A stretch of DNA of 64,000 bases from Polaribacter haliotis (lineage in GTDB: Bacteria > Bacteroidota > Bacteroidia > Flavobacteriales > Flavobacteriaceae). Of the stretch, positions 54,884 through 63,020 are shown in pieces. The first letter of the stretch is position 1. Every line of letters starts with the position of its first letter. The stretch is from assembly GCF_014784055.1 (NCBI RefSeq), contig NZ_CP061813.1, forward strand, positions 2,552,001 to 2,616,000, in the 5' to 3' direction. The position numbers and the translations under genes were made by a program. The notes beneath the pieces are model-generated. The model was not told the origin of the DNA. It worked only from the letters and a program-made list of their open reading frames with translations, and made no database searches.

Positions 54884-55384
54884 TTATGCTTTTTGTTCTT
54901 GTTGTTGATGAATTTCTAACTGTTCTTTTAAAATTTTTCGAGCTCTGGATAAATTCGATTTGGAGGTGCCTTCAGAAATATTTAAGAGAGTTGCAATTTC
55001 TTTGTGAGAGTAATTGTCTAACACATATAAATTAAAAACCAATCGATATCTGTCAGGCAATTTCTGAATAAAATCTAATAAAACATCTACATTAAAAATA
55101 CTACTTTCTAAGTCAATTTCTGTTTCTTCCTCTGTTTCTGGTAGTTCTTTTACAATTTGTAGTGGAGATTTTTCTCTATACTTTAAAAGTGCTGTATTTA
55201 TGGTAATTCTCTTTAACCAACCTTCAAAAGAACCATTTCCATTGTACTGTTTAATTTTACTAAAAATGGTTAAAAAACTGTCTTGTAAAGTGTCTTCTGC
55301 ATCTTGGTAATTTCTCGAATATTTTAAACACACAGGAAAGAGCTTATCAGCATATAATTGATAAACTTCAGATTGTGCTGCCAA
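54884..55384 (-). CDS. ECF RNA polymerase sigma factor
   Basis: 166 residues from a TTG at 55384. Region 2 has KLFPVCLKYSRNYQDAEDTL and FEGWLKRITINTALLK. Region 4 has LPDRYRLVFNLYVLDNYSHK and IATLLNISEGTSKSNLSRAR. Family-like residues (LIQDCCQQKLAAQ) continue upstream in frame to about 55426 without an ATG, so the true start is probably a rare ATT at 55424-55426 or ATA at 55406-55408. It is followed by its likely anti-sigma gene. Confidence 0.9.
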   Translation of the reverse strand: MAAQSEVYQLYADKLFPVCLKYSRNYQDAEDTLQDSFLTIFSKIKQYNGNGSFEGWLKRITINTALLKYREKSPLQIVKELPETEEETEIDLESSIFNVDVLLDFIQKLPDRYRLVFNLYVLDNYSHKEIATLLNISEGTSKSNLSRARKILKEQLEIHQQQEQKA

Positions 55385-55430
55385 CTTTTGTTGGCAGCAA
55401 TCTTGTATGAGTTTTTTTAGTTTAATACCT

Positions 55431-55835
55431 CTAATTTACGGGAACTACAATTTCTTCGAAAATATTTTCTCCATCGCTATCTTTTCCTTTAAAAAACTTA
55501 AAAAGATAATCTTGTCTTTGTGTTGCAGTAACAATAAATTTATGTTCTTTCTCGATTGCAACATCCGTACAAGTTGCATCTAAATCTACAAAAGCTTTTA
55601 TTGCTACAACTCTTGCAGTATCTTGATATTCGTAATATACGTTATCGAAATTGTAACAAGCATTTTTAAAAGTGTATTTTAAAAAAATGGTGTCTTTTTC
55701 GCCAAATGTAAAACTAGCAGGTGTTATTGCTTCGTCTATGGCAACATACTCAAAAGTGTAATTTGGTGTATCGTCTTTTAAACAAGATGTAAATACAACA
55801 ATTGTAATTAATAATAAGGCTATTTTTTTCATCAT
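55431..55835 (-). CDS. Lipoprotein of unknown function (134 residues)
   Basis: It has lipobox Cys18 (VVFTSC) and then a small beta-rich domain (YTFEYVAIDEAITPASFTFG, FLKYTFKNACYNFDNVYYEY). Two Cys at the NACYNFD and DATCTD sites may form a disulfide. No family was recognised. It lies just upstream of the ECF sigma gene and may share its transcript. Confidence 0.7.
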   Translation of the reverse strand: MMKKIALLLITIVVFTSCLKDDTPNYTFEYVAIDEAITPASFTFGEKDTIFLKYTFKNACYNFDNVYYEYQDTARVVAIKAFVDLDATCTDVAIEKEHKFIVTATQRQDYLFKFFKGKDSDGENIFEEIVVPVN

Positions 55836-55851
55836 AATAAGGGTTTAATAA

Positions 55852-56556
55852 TTAATATTTAAGAACGGGATATCCGTTTTTGCATTCAATAGATTTTGGT
55901 TCATTTGGTATAGAACAATCAGAAACGACACTCCATTTTACGTTATATTCTTTTTCTACTTTGGAGTAATTTGCTACTTTTTGTAGAAAATTTGTTGTAT
56001 TTATTTTTGTTGAATATATAATAAAACCTTGTGGACCTCCACATGCTTTAGAGCCGTAAGCAACATAGTTCCAATCGTTAGAATTTGTACAAGATTCATT
56101 TCTAGAAAGTGTTTGTATCTCGCTAAACAATTCCATTAATTGTAGGTGATCTTTCTCTTGCTCAGTAATTTCTCGTTTAACAACTAATTTTGTTTCGGTC
56201 AATTCAATAATTTTCCAGCCAAAATTAGATGGATAAGATTGTACATTTACCTCGATAAGATTTTCATTTAATCTCCAAGTTCCCTCATTATTAAAAAATG
56301 TTAATGGTGGAGTTCCACAAAATCCTGAAGTACGTTCTGTAAATTCGTTTTCTAATTTAAAAGAAACTCCATAACCTTCCTTAGGCAAGTCATTTCCTCT
56401 TTTAAAAGTGGTTGTTTCTCCACTAAAATCGGGTTCAATCCAACTTCCTAATAATAAATTATCGGAATCTATTTTTATTTCTTGATTGCTTTCACATGAA
56501 AATAATGTGAAAATTGCAAAAACTAAAACAGTTAAAAAGCGAAAATTAAGTTTCAT
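55852..56556 (-). CDS. Lipocalin-like lipoprotein of unknown function
   Basis: 234 residues with lipobox Cys21 (FTLFSC). Residues of about 35-130 show a lipocalin-like LLGSWIEPDFSGETT ... EGTWRLNENLIEVN pattern. The rest has YVAYGSKACGGPQGFIIYST and further Cys (SDCSIP, ECKNG). The function is unknown. It is first of four minus-strand genes leading to the sigma/anti-sigma pair. Confidence 0.7.
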   Translation of the reverse strand: MKLNFRFLTVLVFAIFTLFSCESNQEIKIDSDNLLLGSWIEPDFSGETTTFKRGNDLPKEGYGVSFKLENEFTERTSGFCGTPPLTFFNNEGTWRLNENLIEVNVQSYPSNFGWKIIELTETKLVVKREITEQEKDHLQLMELFSEIQTLSRNESCTNSNDWNYVAYGSKACGGPQGFIIYSTKINTTNFLQKVANYSKVEKEYNVKWSVVSDCSIPNEPKSIECKNGYPVLKY

Positions 56557-56614
56557 AATTTGGGTTCTTTCTTACAAGATGCAAAAATCTCTAAAAGGTT
56601 GCGTGTAATAATCT

Positions 56615-56622
56615 TATTTTTG
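56615..56622 (+). promoter_or_regulatory. -7 element of the LuxE-like gene
   Basis: TATTTTTG (TAnnTTTG) ends 9 bp before the ATG. If used, the transcript is nearly leaderless. Confidence 0.4.
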
Positions 56623-56631
56623 TAAAAAATT

Positions 56632-57606
56632 ATGGAAAAAGATATTTTTAACATACAAAACACCAAAGAATTTAAAGAAGTTACTTTAGCCGTTTTTAAA
56701 CATCAGTTTAAGAACAATAAAGTGTACAGGTCTTTTTGTGATTTGTTATATGTGCATCCATCTAGTATTTCTAAGATTGAAGAAATTCCGTTTTTACCAA
56801 TACAATTTTTTAAAAGCAGAAAAGTAGTCGCTTCTTTAGAGGAAGTTGAAGAGATTTTTACAAGTTCTGGAACAACAGGAAGCATTACAAGTAAACATTT
56901 TGTAACAGATATTAAAGTTTATAAAGAAAGTTATTTAAAAGGTTTTGCTCATTTTTATGGAAACATAGAAGACTATGCAGTTTTAGCTTTGTTGCCAAAT
57001 TATCTAGAAAGAAAAGGTTCTTCTTTGGTTTTTATGGTAGATGATTTAATTAGAAAATCTAAAAACGAAGAAAGTGGTTTTTATCTCGATAATATTGATG
57101 AATTAGCCGAAAAGTTATCAGAATTAGATAAAAAAGGACAAAAAACGTTACTTATTGGTGTTTCTTTTGCTTTGTTAGATTTAATAGAAAAACAACAATT
57201 TAACCTAAAAAACACCATAATTATGGAAACTGGTGGAATGAAAGGCAGAAGAAAAGAACTAATTAGAGAAGAACTACATAATATTTTAAAAAACGGATTT
57301 GGAGTTGAAGAAATTCATTCAGAATATGGAATGACAGAATTATTAAGTCAAGGTTATTCTAAAGGAAATGGAGTTTTTGAAACGCCACCTTGGATGAAAA
57401 TTCTTACAAGAGATACAGAAGATGCACTTACAATAAATTCTGCTGGGAAAAATGGTGGAATTAACGTAATAGATTTGGCCAATTACAATTCATGCTCATT
57501 TATTGCTACCCAAGATTTAGGAAAAGTTCATGAAAATGGAACTTTTGAAATTATTGGACGTTTCGATAATTCCGATATTCGTGGTTGTAATTTAATGGTT
57601 TTATAG
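56632..57606 (+). CDS. LuxE/PaaK-family acyl-protein synthetase
   Basis: 324 residues. An adenylation loop appears as EIFTSSGTTGSITSKH, and later EYGMTELLSQGYSKG and DLANYNSCSFIATQDLG match the LuxE-type acyl-protein synthetase family. The protein activates a fatty acid as acyl-AMP and passes it to a Cys or partner. No LuxC reductase is near, so bioluminescence is not implied; Bacteroidetes keep this gene alone. The role is unknown. Confidence 0.85.
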   Translation: MEKDIFNIQNTKEFKEVTLAVFKHQFKNNKVYRSFCDLLYVHPSSISKIEEIPFLPIQFFKSRKVVASLEEVEEIFTSSGTTGSITSKHFVTDIKVYKESYLKGFAHFYGNIEDYAVLALLPNYLERKGSSLVFMVDDLIRKSKNEESGFYLDNIDELAEKLSELDKKGQKTLLIGVSFALLDLIEKQQFNLKNTIIMETGGMKGRRKELIREELHNILKNGFGVEEIHSEYGMTELLSQGYSKGNGVFETPPWMKILTRDTEDALTINSAGKNGGINVIDLANYNSCSFIATQDLGKVHENGTFEIIGRFDNSDIRGCNLMVL

Positions 57607-57682
57607 TTTCAGAAAAGACCAGAAAAGAGAAGAGCAAAAAGATTAAAGAGAAAAAATTAAGAGAACAGAATAAAGAAAAAAG
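57607..57682 (+). other. Polypurine leader before mscL
   Basis: The gap is almost all A and G, with AGAAAAGA-type units (GAAAAGACCAGAAAAGAGAA). It has no hairpin. It may be just an A+G-rich leader. Confidence 0.4.
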
Positions 57683-58147
57683 ATGATGAAATTTAAGTTA
57701 TTTAAAGAATTTAAAGAATTTGCAGTAAAAGGAAATATGATAGACATCGCAATTGGTGTTATCATTGGTACAGCATTTAATAAAGTGGTAAATGTATTGG
57801 TAAAAGAGGTTTTAATGCCACCTTTATCTTTTATGACAGATGGTGCAAATTGGGAAAACAGAAAAATAGTTTTGCGAGAAGCTATTATGGTTGATGGAAA
57901 AGCAAACCCAGAGGAAATTGCCATTGGTTACGGAAAATTATTGGAAGCAGGAGTAGATTTTTTAGTTATTGCTTTTACCGTTTTTATAGTTGTTAAAGTG
58001 ATGAATTCTTTGAAAAAAGAAGCAGACGACCCAAAAAACACAAAAGTTGTTACGCCTAAAAATATCGAGTTAATGAATAAAACCAATGAACTTTTAGAAA
58101 AACAAAATGAATATTTGTTGAAGGTTTTAGGAGAAAAAAATAACTAA
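57683..58147 (+). CDS. mscL: Large-conductance mechanosensitive channel
   Basis: 154 residues. The N-terminal FKEFAVKGNMIDIAIGVIIG and the first TM helix (GVIIGTAFNKVVNVLV) are typical of MscL. The second TM (VDFLVIAFTVFIVVKVMN) and a charged C-terminal helix follow. It opens on membrane tension under osmotic downshock. The two starting ATG codons are adjacent. Confidence 0.94.
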   Translation: MMKFKLFKEFKEFAVKGNMIDIAIGVIIGTAFNKVVNVLVKEVLMPPLSFMTDGANWENRKIVLREAIMVDGKANPEEIAIGYGKLLEAGVDFLVIAFTVFIVVKVMNSLKKEADDPKNTKVVTPKNIELMNKTNELLEKQNEYLLKVLGEKNN

Positions 58148-58184
58148 AAAAGTTCAATTTTAAGAATTATTAATTAAATAATAA

Positions 58185-58808
58185 ATGGATAATTTAATAA
58201 CGTTTTCAATAACTGTGTTTACTGCTTTTTTTGCAATAACCAACCCAATATCTAACATGACCGTTTTTGTATCTTTAACACAAGGTGCAGATAAGAAAAC
58301 AAAAAAAGACATTAATAAAAGAGCTAATTTAATAGCATTTGTTATTGTTACTGTTTTTATTCTTTTGGGTAAATATATTTTCGAATTATTTAATATTAGT
58401 ATTCCTGCTTTTAAAATTACAGGTGGAATTTTAATATTTTTTATAGGTTTCGAAATGCTACAATCTAAACAGTCTAATGTAAAAAGTCTTAAAAATGTTA
58501 ATATAGATGAAAACATTGCTGTTTCTCCATTGGCAATTCCAATTTTAGCAGGTCCTGGAACTATTGTTACTGCAATGAACTTTGTTTCTAATGCAGTGCC
58601 TTTACAACTATTTCTAGTAATTGCTATTTTCGGGTCTATGAGTCTATTAACCTATTTTACATTTAGATTAAGTGATCTTATTGTTAAGTTAGTTGGAAAT
58701 AATGTAATTTCTGTAATTGGTAAAATAATGGGATTAATTATTGCAATAATTGGAACAGGTATGATAATAGAAGGAATTAAAATTTCTTTTGATTTTATAG
58801 CGAAATAA
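58185..58808 (+). CDS. MarC family integral membrane protein
   Basis: 207 residues with six TM helices. AITNPISNMTVFVSLT near the start and LAIPILAGPGTIVTAM in the middle are the family marks. MarC/UPF0056 proteins are linked to transport but have no certain substrate. Confidence 0.9.
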   Translation: MDNLITFSITVFTAFFAITNPISNMTVFVSLTQGADKKTKKDINKRANLIAFVIVTVFILLGKYIFELFNISIPAFKITGGILIFFIGFEMLQSKQSNVKSLKNVNIDENIAVSPLAIPILAGPGTIVTAMNFVSNAVPLQLFLVIAIFGSMSLLTYFTFRLSDLIVKLVGNNVISVIGKIMGLIIAIIGTGMIIEGIKISFDFIAK

Positions 58809-58906
58809 TTTTCTTTTTTGAAAGAAAGTAATCTTTAATACATGAATTAAATACTTTTATATGTAATTAATTTAAGTCTTTATCGACCAAATTAAAAACT
58901 AAAAAG

Positions 58907-59353
58907 ATGAAAAATATATTTGCGCTTTTATTATTAATTACTTCAACTACTTTTTTTGCACAAGAATATAATTTAGACAAAGGTTATGTTGCTGAAGGTT
59001 ATGATGTTGTTTCTTATTTTAATAACAATCCAGAAGAAGGGAATAAAGATTTTATGACAGAATACGATGGTGTAAAATTTAAATTTGCGTCTAAAGAAAA
59101 TTTAGAGAAATTTAAAAATTCTCCAAAAAAATATGTACCTCAATATGGAGGATATTGTGCATATGCAATCGGAAAAAACGGAGAAAAAGTAAGCATAAAT
59201 CCTAAATATTACGATATTAGAGATGGAAAATTATACCTTTTCTACAAAACAATTTTTAATAATACTTTAAAAGATTGGAAAGAAGAAGGCCCAGAAAAAT
59301 TGCAAAAACAAGCAGATACTAACTGGATAAAAATTATGAAAAAAGAGATGTAA
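58907..59353 (+). CDS. Secreted YHS-domain protein
   Basis: 148 residues with a signal peptide (TSTTFFAQ). The YHS domain reads GYVAEGYDVVSYFNNNP, then KFKFASKENLEKFKNSPKKY and VPQYGGYCAYAIGKN. YHS domains may bind metal. It is possibly a periplasmic copper or other metal-related protein, by family analogy only. Confidence 0.88.
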   Translation: MKNIFALLLLITSTTFFAQEYNLDKGYVAEGYDVVSYFNNNPEEGNKDFMTEYDGVKFKFASKENLEKFKNSPKKYVPQYGGYCAYAIGKNGEKVSINPKYYDIRDGKLYLFYKTIFNNTLKDWKEEGPEKLQKQADTNWIKIMKKEM

Positions 59354-59390
59354 ATCTTTTATTTTAAAAGTATTTCATAAATAAAAATAA

Positions 59391-59418
59391 CAAAGCCTTG
59401 AATTTATTCAGGGCTTTT
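59391..59418. terminator. Bidirectional terminator between the YHS and hydroxylase genes
   Basis: AAAGCCTTGAA pairs with TTCAGGGCTTT (one G-T pair) across a TTTA loop. A-rich left and T-rich right flanks serve both strands. Confidence 0.8.
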
Positions 59419-60175
59419 ATTTGTCTAATTCAGTTTTCATTAATCGGTCCCAAAACGTAAAATACAACCCATAATTAAAATTGAATTTTGTGTGATGAGA
59501 ATCGTGATGTGTAGCTCCAATAATCCATTTTCTAAACCAATTTCCTAATTTTCCTGAAGGATAAACTTCAATTCCTGCATGATTTATGGTCGCAGAAAGC
59601 GTCATAATTAACAAAACAGTAAACAAAGCGTATAAATGTATTGGTAAGAAAATTACAATTACAGGCAAGAAAATCGCTTGCAAAATAGTTTCATATGGAT
59701 GAAAAGAAAAAGCCGTAAAAACAGTCGTATGCACACTTTTATGGTGAATTTTATGAAAGAATTTATAGATTTTAGGAAGGTGCATCCATCTATGAATCCA
59801 ATAGTAATATGTATCCTGAATAAACAAAAAAGCGAAAATACTTAAAGGAATGTACCACAAAGGATAGGTTTCAAAATCCAAGTAAATTGCAGTGTAATTA
59901 ATGGACCACAAATAGTAAATGAAAACTGCAATTGCGCCAAAAATAAAACCACTAACTAAAGACCAGTAGATTTCTTTACGAACCTGTTTCTTTTTTAGTG
60001 GTTTTTTATTTAAAATTCTATGTTTTAGTTTTTCTCTAAATTTATTTAAGAATACCCAATGATAAACTCCAGAAAATGCTAAATATCTAACGAATATAAT
60101 TGCCGAAAAAACTAAAATTAAAGGTATAATTACAAAAATATTACTAAAATCGATTTCTGTAATTTTATCATTCAT
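59417..60175 (-). CDS. Sterol desaturase/fatty acid hydroxylase family protein
   Basis: 252 residues with several TM helices and the di-iron His boxes HRWMH, HKIHHKSVHTT and HHDSHH. The family hydroxylates or desaturates lipids in the membrane. The substrate is unknown. It is 10 bp after tyrS on the same strand, so the two may be co-transcribed. Confidence 0.9.
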   Translation of the reverse strand: MNDKITEIDFSNIFVIIPLILVFSAIIFVRYLAFSGVYHWVFLNKFREKLKHRILNKKPLKKKQVRKEIYWSLVSGFIFGAIAVFIYYLWSINYTAIYLDFETYPLWYIPLSIFAFLFIQDTYYYWIHRWMHLPKIYKFFHKIHHKSVHTTVFTAFSFHPYETILQAIFLPVIVIFLPIHLYALFTVLLIMTLSATINHAGIEVYPSGKLGNWFRKWIIGATHHDSHHTKFNFNYGLYFTFWDRLMKTELDK

Positions 60176-60185
60176 AAACTAATAA

Positions 60186-61478
60186 TTATGCTACAACTAA
60201 TAAATAATAGGTCTTTTTACCACGTTGTAAAAGCACATATTTATTCGCAATTAAATCTTCTTTTGTAATTGTAAAATCTTCTTTTACTTTTTCTTTATTT
60301 ACAGAAATCGCGTTTTCTTTTAAAGCTCTTCTTGCTTCCCCATTAGAACCTAAAAAGTTAGTTTTGGCAGACAAAGCACCAATCATATCCAAACCTTCTT
60401 CAATATCTGTTGTTGAAACTGTTGCTTGAGGAACTCCATCAAAAACATCTAAAAACGTTTGTTCATCTAAAGATTTTAAATCGGACGCTGTAGATTTTCC
60501 AAATAAAATACTAGATGCTTTTAACGCATTTTCATACGCTTCTTTTCCATGCGTCATTGTTGTTACTTCTTCTCCTAATTTCTTTTGAAGCGAACGTAAA
60601 TGTGGATTTTCTGTATGCTCTGCAATTAAATTTTCAATCGTCTCTTTGTCTAAAAATGTAAATTTCTTAATAAAGTTTTCTGCATCTTCATCCGAAGAAT
60701 TTAACCAATATTGGTAAAATTTGTAAGGCGAAGTTCTGTCTGCATTCAACCAAACATTTCCACCTTCGGTTTTTCCGAATTTTGTTCCATCTGCTTTTGT
60801 AACCAAAGGAACTGTAATTGCATATGCTTTTCCTTGTGCTTTTCTACGGATTAATTCAGTTCCAGTGGTAATGTTTCCCCATTGATCTGAACCACCCATT
60901 TGCAACATGCAATTTTTCTCTTTGTATAAATGGTAGAAATCGTATCCTTGAAATAATTGGTATGTAAACTCTGTAAAACTCATTCCCACAGAAGATTCCG
61001 AACTTAAACGTTTTTTTACAGAATCTTTTGCCATCATGTAATTTACAGTGATGTGTTTTCCTGTATCTCTTACAAAATCGATTAAAGAAATATCTTTCAT
61101 CCAATCGTAATTGTTTACCAATTCAGCTTTGTTATCAGCAGAAGCATCAAAATCTAAAAAGCGCTCTAAATTTTCACGAACACCAGCAATATTTTTCGCC
61201 AATGTTGCTTCATCTAACAAATTTCTTTCAGCAGATTTCCCTGAAGGATCTCCAACCATACCAGTTGCACCACCAATTAAAGCAATTGGGTTGTGCCCAG
61301 CATTTTGGAAATGTTTCAAAATAAAAATTTGAACCAAACTACCAATATGAAGTGAGTCTGCAGTTGGATCGAAACCAATATAACCAGCAGTTTTATTTTT
61401 TAATAAATACTCTTCTGTATCTGGCATTATATCGTGCAATAATCCTCTCCAGCGTAATTCTTCTACAAAATTTGTCAT
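60186..61478 (-). CDS. tyrS: Tyrosyl-tRNA synthetase
   Basis: 430 residues. The class I HIGH motif is HIGS at 44-47 ([12 protein letters not shown]). The KMSKS-type motif is KFGKT near residue 232 ([12 protein letters not shown]). A C-terminal S4-like domain ends the protein. It charges tRNA-Tyr. A TATCTTTG -7 box lies upstream. Confidence 0.97.
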   Translation of the reverse strand: MTNFVEELRWRGLLHDIMPDTEEYLLKNKTAGYIGFDPTADSLHIGSLVQIFILKHFQNAGHNPIALIGGATGMVGDPSGKSAERNLLDEATLAKNIAGVRENLERFLDFDASADNKAELVNNYDWMKDISLIDFVRDTGKHITVNYMMAKDSVKKRLSSESSVGMSFTEFTYQLFQGYDFYHLYKEKNCMLQMGGSDQWGNITTGTELIRRKAQGKAYAITVPLVTKADGTKFGKTEGGNVWLNADRTSPYKFYQYWLNSSDEDAENFIKKFTFLDKETIENLIAEHTENPHLRSLQKKLGEEVTTMTHGKEAYENALKASSILFGKSTASDLKSLDEQTFLDVFDGVPQATVSTTDIEEGLDMIGALSAKTNFLGSNGEARRALKENAISVNKEKVKEDFTITKEDLIANKYVLLQRGKKTYYLLVVA

Positions 61479-61502
61479 TTTAATCGTCTCTTTTTATGGT
61501 TG

Positions 61503-61510
61503 CAAAGATA
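61503..61510 (-). promoter_or_regulatory. -7 element of tyrS
   Basis: The minus strand reads TATCTTTG (TAnnTTTG), 24 bp before the tyrS ATG, in the 65-bp gap to the divergent epimerase gene. Confidence 0.55.
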
Positions 61511-61543
61511 AACTTATCAATCAAAAAACCATAAATTAGCAGT

Positions 61544-62539
61544 ATGATTTTAGTAACTGGAGGAACAGGTTTAGTAGGCGCACATTTATTGTATCATTTG
61601 GTAAAAAGTGATGAAAAAATTCGTGCTATTTATCGTTCTGCAGAAAAAATAGAAGCCGTAAAAAAAGTGTTTTCTTATTATTCTAAAGATGAAACTCTAA
61701 TTTCTAAAATTGAGTGGTTTAAAGCGGATATTACTGAAGTTCCTGCCATGATTCCTGCATTTGTTGGTATTAAAAAAGTGTATCATTGTGCCGCTTTTAT
61801 TTCTTTTAATCCGAAAGATTATAGAGAAATGCGAAAAGTAAATATTCATGGAACTGCAATTATTGTAAATCTTTGTATTGATGCAAAAATTGATAAACTT
61901 TGTTTTGTAGGCTCAATTGCTTCTGTTGGCGATTCTTTAAACGGAAATTTAATTACAGAAGAAAATGAATGGAATAAAGAAGCAGATAATAGTGGTTATT
62001 CAATTACTAAATTTGGTGCAGAAATGGAAGTTTGGCGAGCAAGCCAAGAAGGAATAGAAGTTGCAATTGTAAACCCTGGAGTAATTTTAGGAAGTGGATT
62101 TTGGAATGCTGGTTCTGGAAAATTATTCAGCCAAGTTTATAATGGTTTTAAATATTATACTGAAGGAATTACTGGTTTTGTAGGCGTAAAAGATGTCGTA
62201 AAAGCCATGATTCTATTAATGAATTCTGATGTTAAAAACGAACGTTTCATTTTAGTTTCAGAAAATAAATCTTTTAAAGAAATCTTCTTTTTAATTGCAG
62301 ATGCTTTAGGTAAAAAGCGCCCTTCAAAAAAAATAAAACCTTGGCACACTGCTATTTTTTGGCGATTTTCTGCACTTGTTTCTAAAATTACAGGAGTTAC
62401 ACCTTTATTGAGTAAATATTCTGCAAGGAGTGCGCATTCAATATCTAAATATTCTTCAGAAAAATTTAAAAAGACGTTTGATTTTCAATTCGAAAAAATA
62501 GAAAACGTTGTGAAAAAAGTGAGTAATAATTTCGAATAA
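61544..62539 (+). CDS. NAD-dependent epimerase/dehydratase family protein
   Basis: 331 residues, extended SDR fold. The NAD motif is ILVTGGTGLVGAHLLYHL and the active site is YSITKFGAE (YxxxK). VAIVNPGVILGSG fits the family's substrate region. The closest group is the dihydroflavonol-4-reductase-like set. The substrate is unknown. It is divergent from tyrS and convergent with the DUF4296 gene. Confidence 0.9.
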   Translation: MILVTGGTGLVGAHLLYHLVKSDEKIRAIYRSAEKIEAVKKVFSYYSKDETLISKIEWFKADITEVPAMIPAFVGIKKVYHCAAFISFNPKDYREMRKVNIHGTAIIVNLCIDAKIDKLCFVGSIASVGDSLNGNLITEENEWNKEADNSGYSITKFGAEMEVWRASQEGIEVAIVNPGVILGSGFWNAGSGKLFSQVYNGFKYYTEGITGFVGVKDVVKAMILLMNSDVKNERFILVSENKSFKEIFFLIADALGKKRPSKKIKPWHTAIFWRFSALVSKITGVTPLLSKYSARSAHSISKYSSEKFKKTFDFQFEKIENVVKKVSNNFE

Positions 62540-62548
62540 CTTTACTTA

Positions 62549-63019
62549 TTATTTAATAGAATCTTTAAAAATATCTTTCTTTAATTTACCCAAAGAATCG
62601 TTTATAATTTTTAGACTATCTAACTTTATTTGTAACTTTAATGCAGTATCTATAGAGTCTTTTCGGATAGAATCTAAAGCTGTTTTCTGTTTCTTAAAAA
62701 AAGCACTTCTTTTTTCTAAATTACCTTTTGCCTCTTCTAACATTTTCTGATATAAATCTATTCTAGACATGTAATAGAAATTACTAGACATAAAACGTGT
62801 ACTATCAATCTTAAATTTATCGTACACGAAAGGCATGTAATTAATGTTTTTTTCTTTGTTTGTGTTTGTTATAAATTTTGCGCTACCAGCAATCATCATA
62901 TCTTGCAATAAAAGACTCATGGTATCTTGTGGAATTAGGTCTTTTGGTTTTTCGAAGATGGTATTACTTGTACATGAAACCAAGAAAGCTAAAATAAAAA
63001 GTGCGGTTAATTTTTTCAT
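62549..63019 (-). CDS. DUF4296 lipoprotein
   Basis: The start was moved to the ATG at 63019 because it gives a proper lipoprotein signal (MKKLTALFILAFLVSC, Cys16); an upstream ATG at 63073 would place 18 residues before it and overlap the dihydroorotase. Residues of about 20-110 match DUF4296 (LIPQDTMSLLLQDMMIAGSA, RFMSSNFYYMSRIDLYQKML). The tail is charged and helical. The function is unknown. It begins 1 bp after the dihydroorotase gene. Confidence 0.85.
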   Translation of the reverse strand: MKKLTALFILAFLVSCTSNTIFEKPKDLIPQDTMSLLLQDMMIAGSAKFITNTNKEKNINYMPFVYDKFKIDSTRFMSSNFYYMSRIDLYQKMLEEAKGNLEKRSAFFKKQKTALDSIRKDSIDTALKLQIKLDSLKIINDSLGKLKKDIFKDSIK

Positions 63020-63020
63020 T

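Noticed and set aside
56632..57606. Bioluminescence locus suggested by a LuxE-like protein
   Set aside because: No luxC, luxD, luxA or luxB genes are near, and stand-alone LuxE-like proteins are usual in this phylum.
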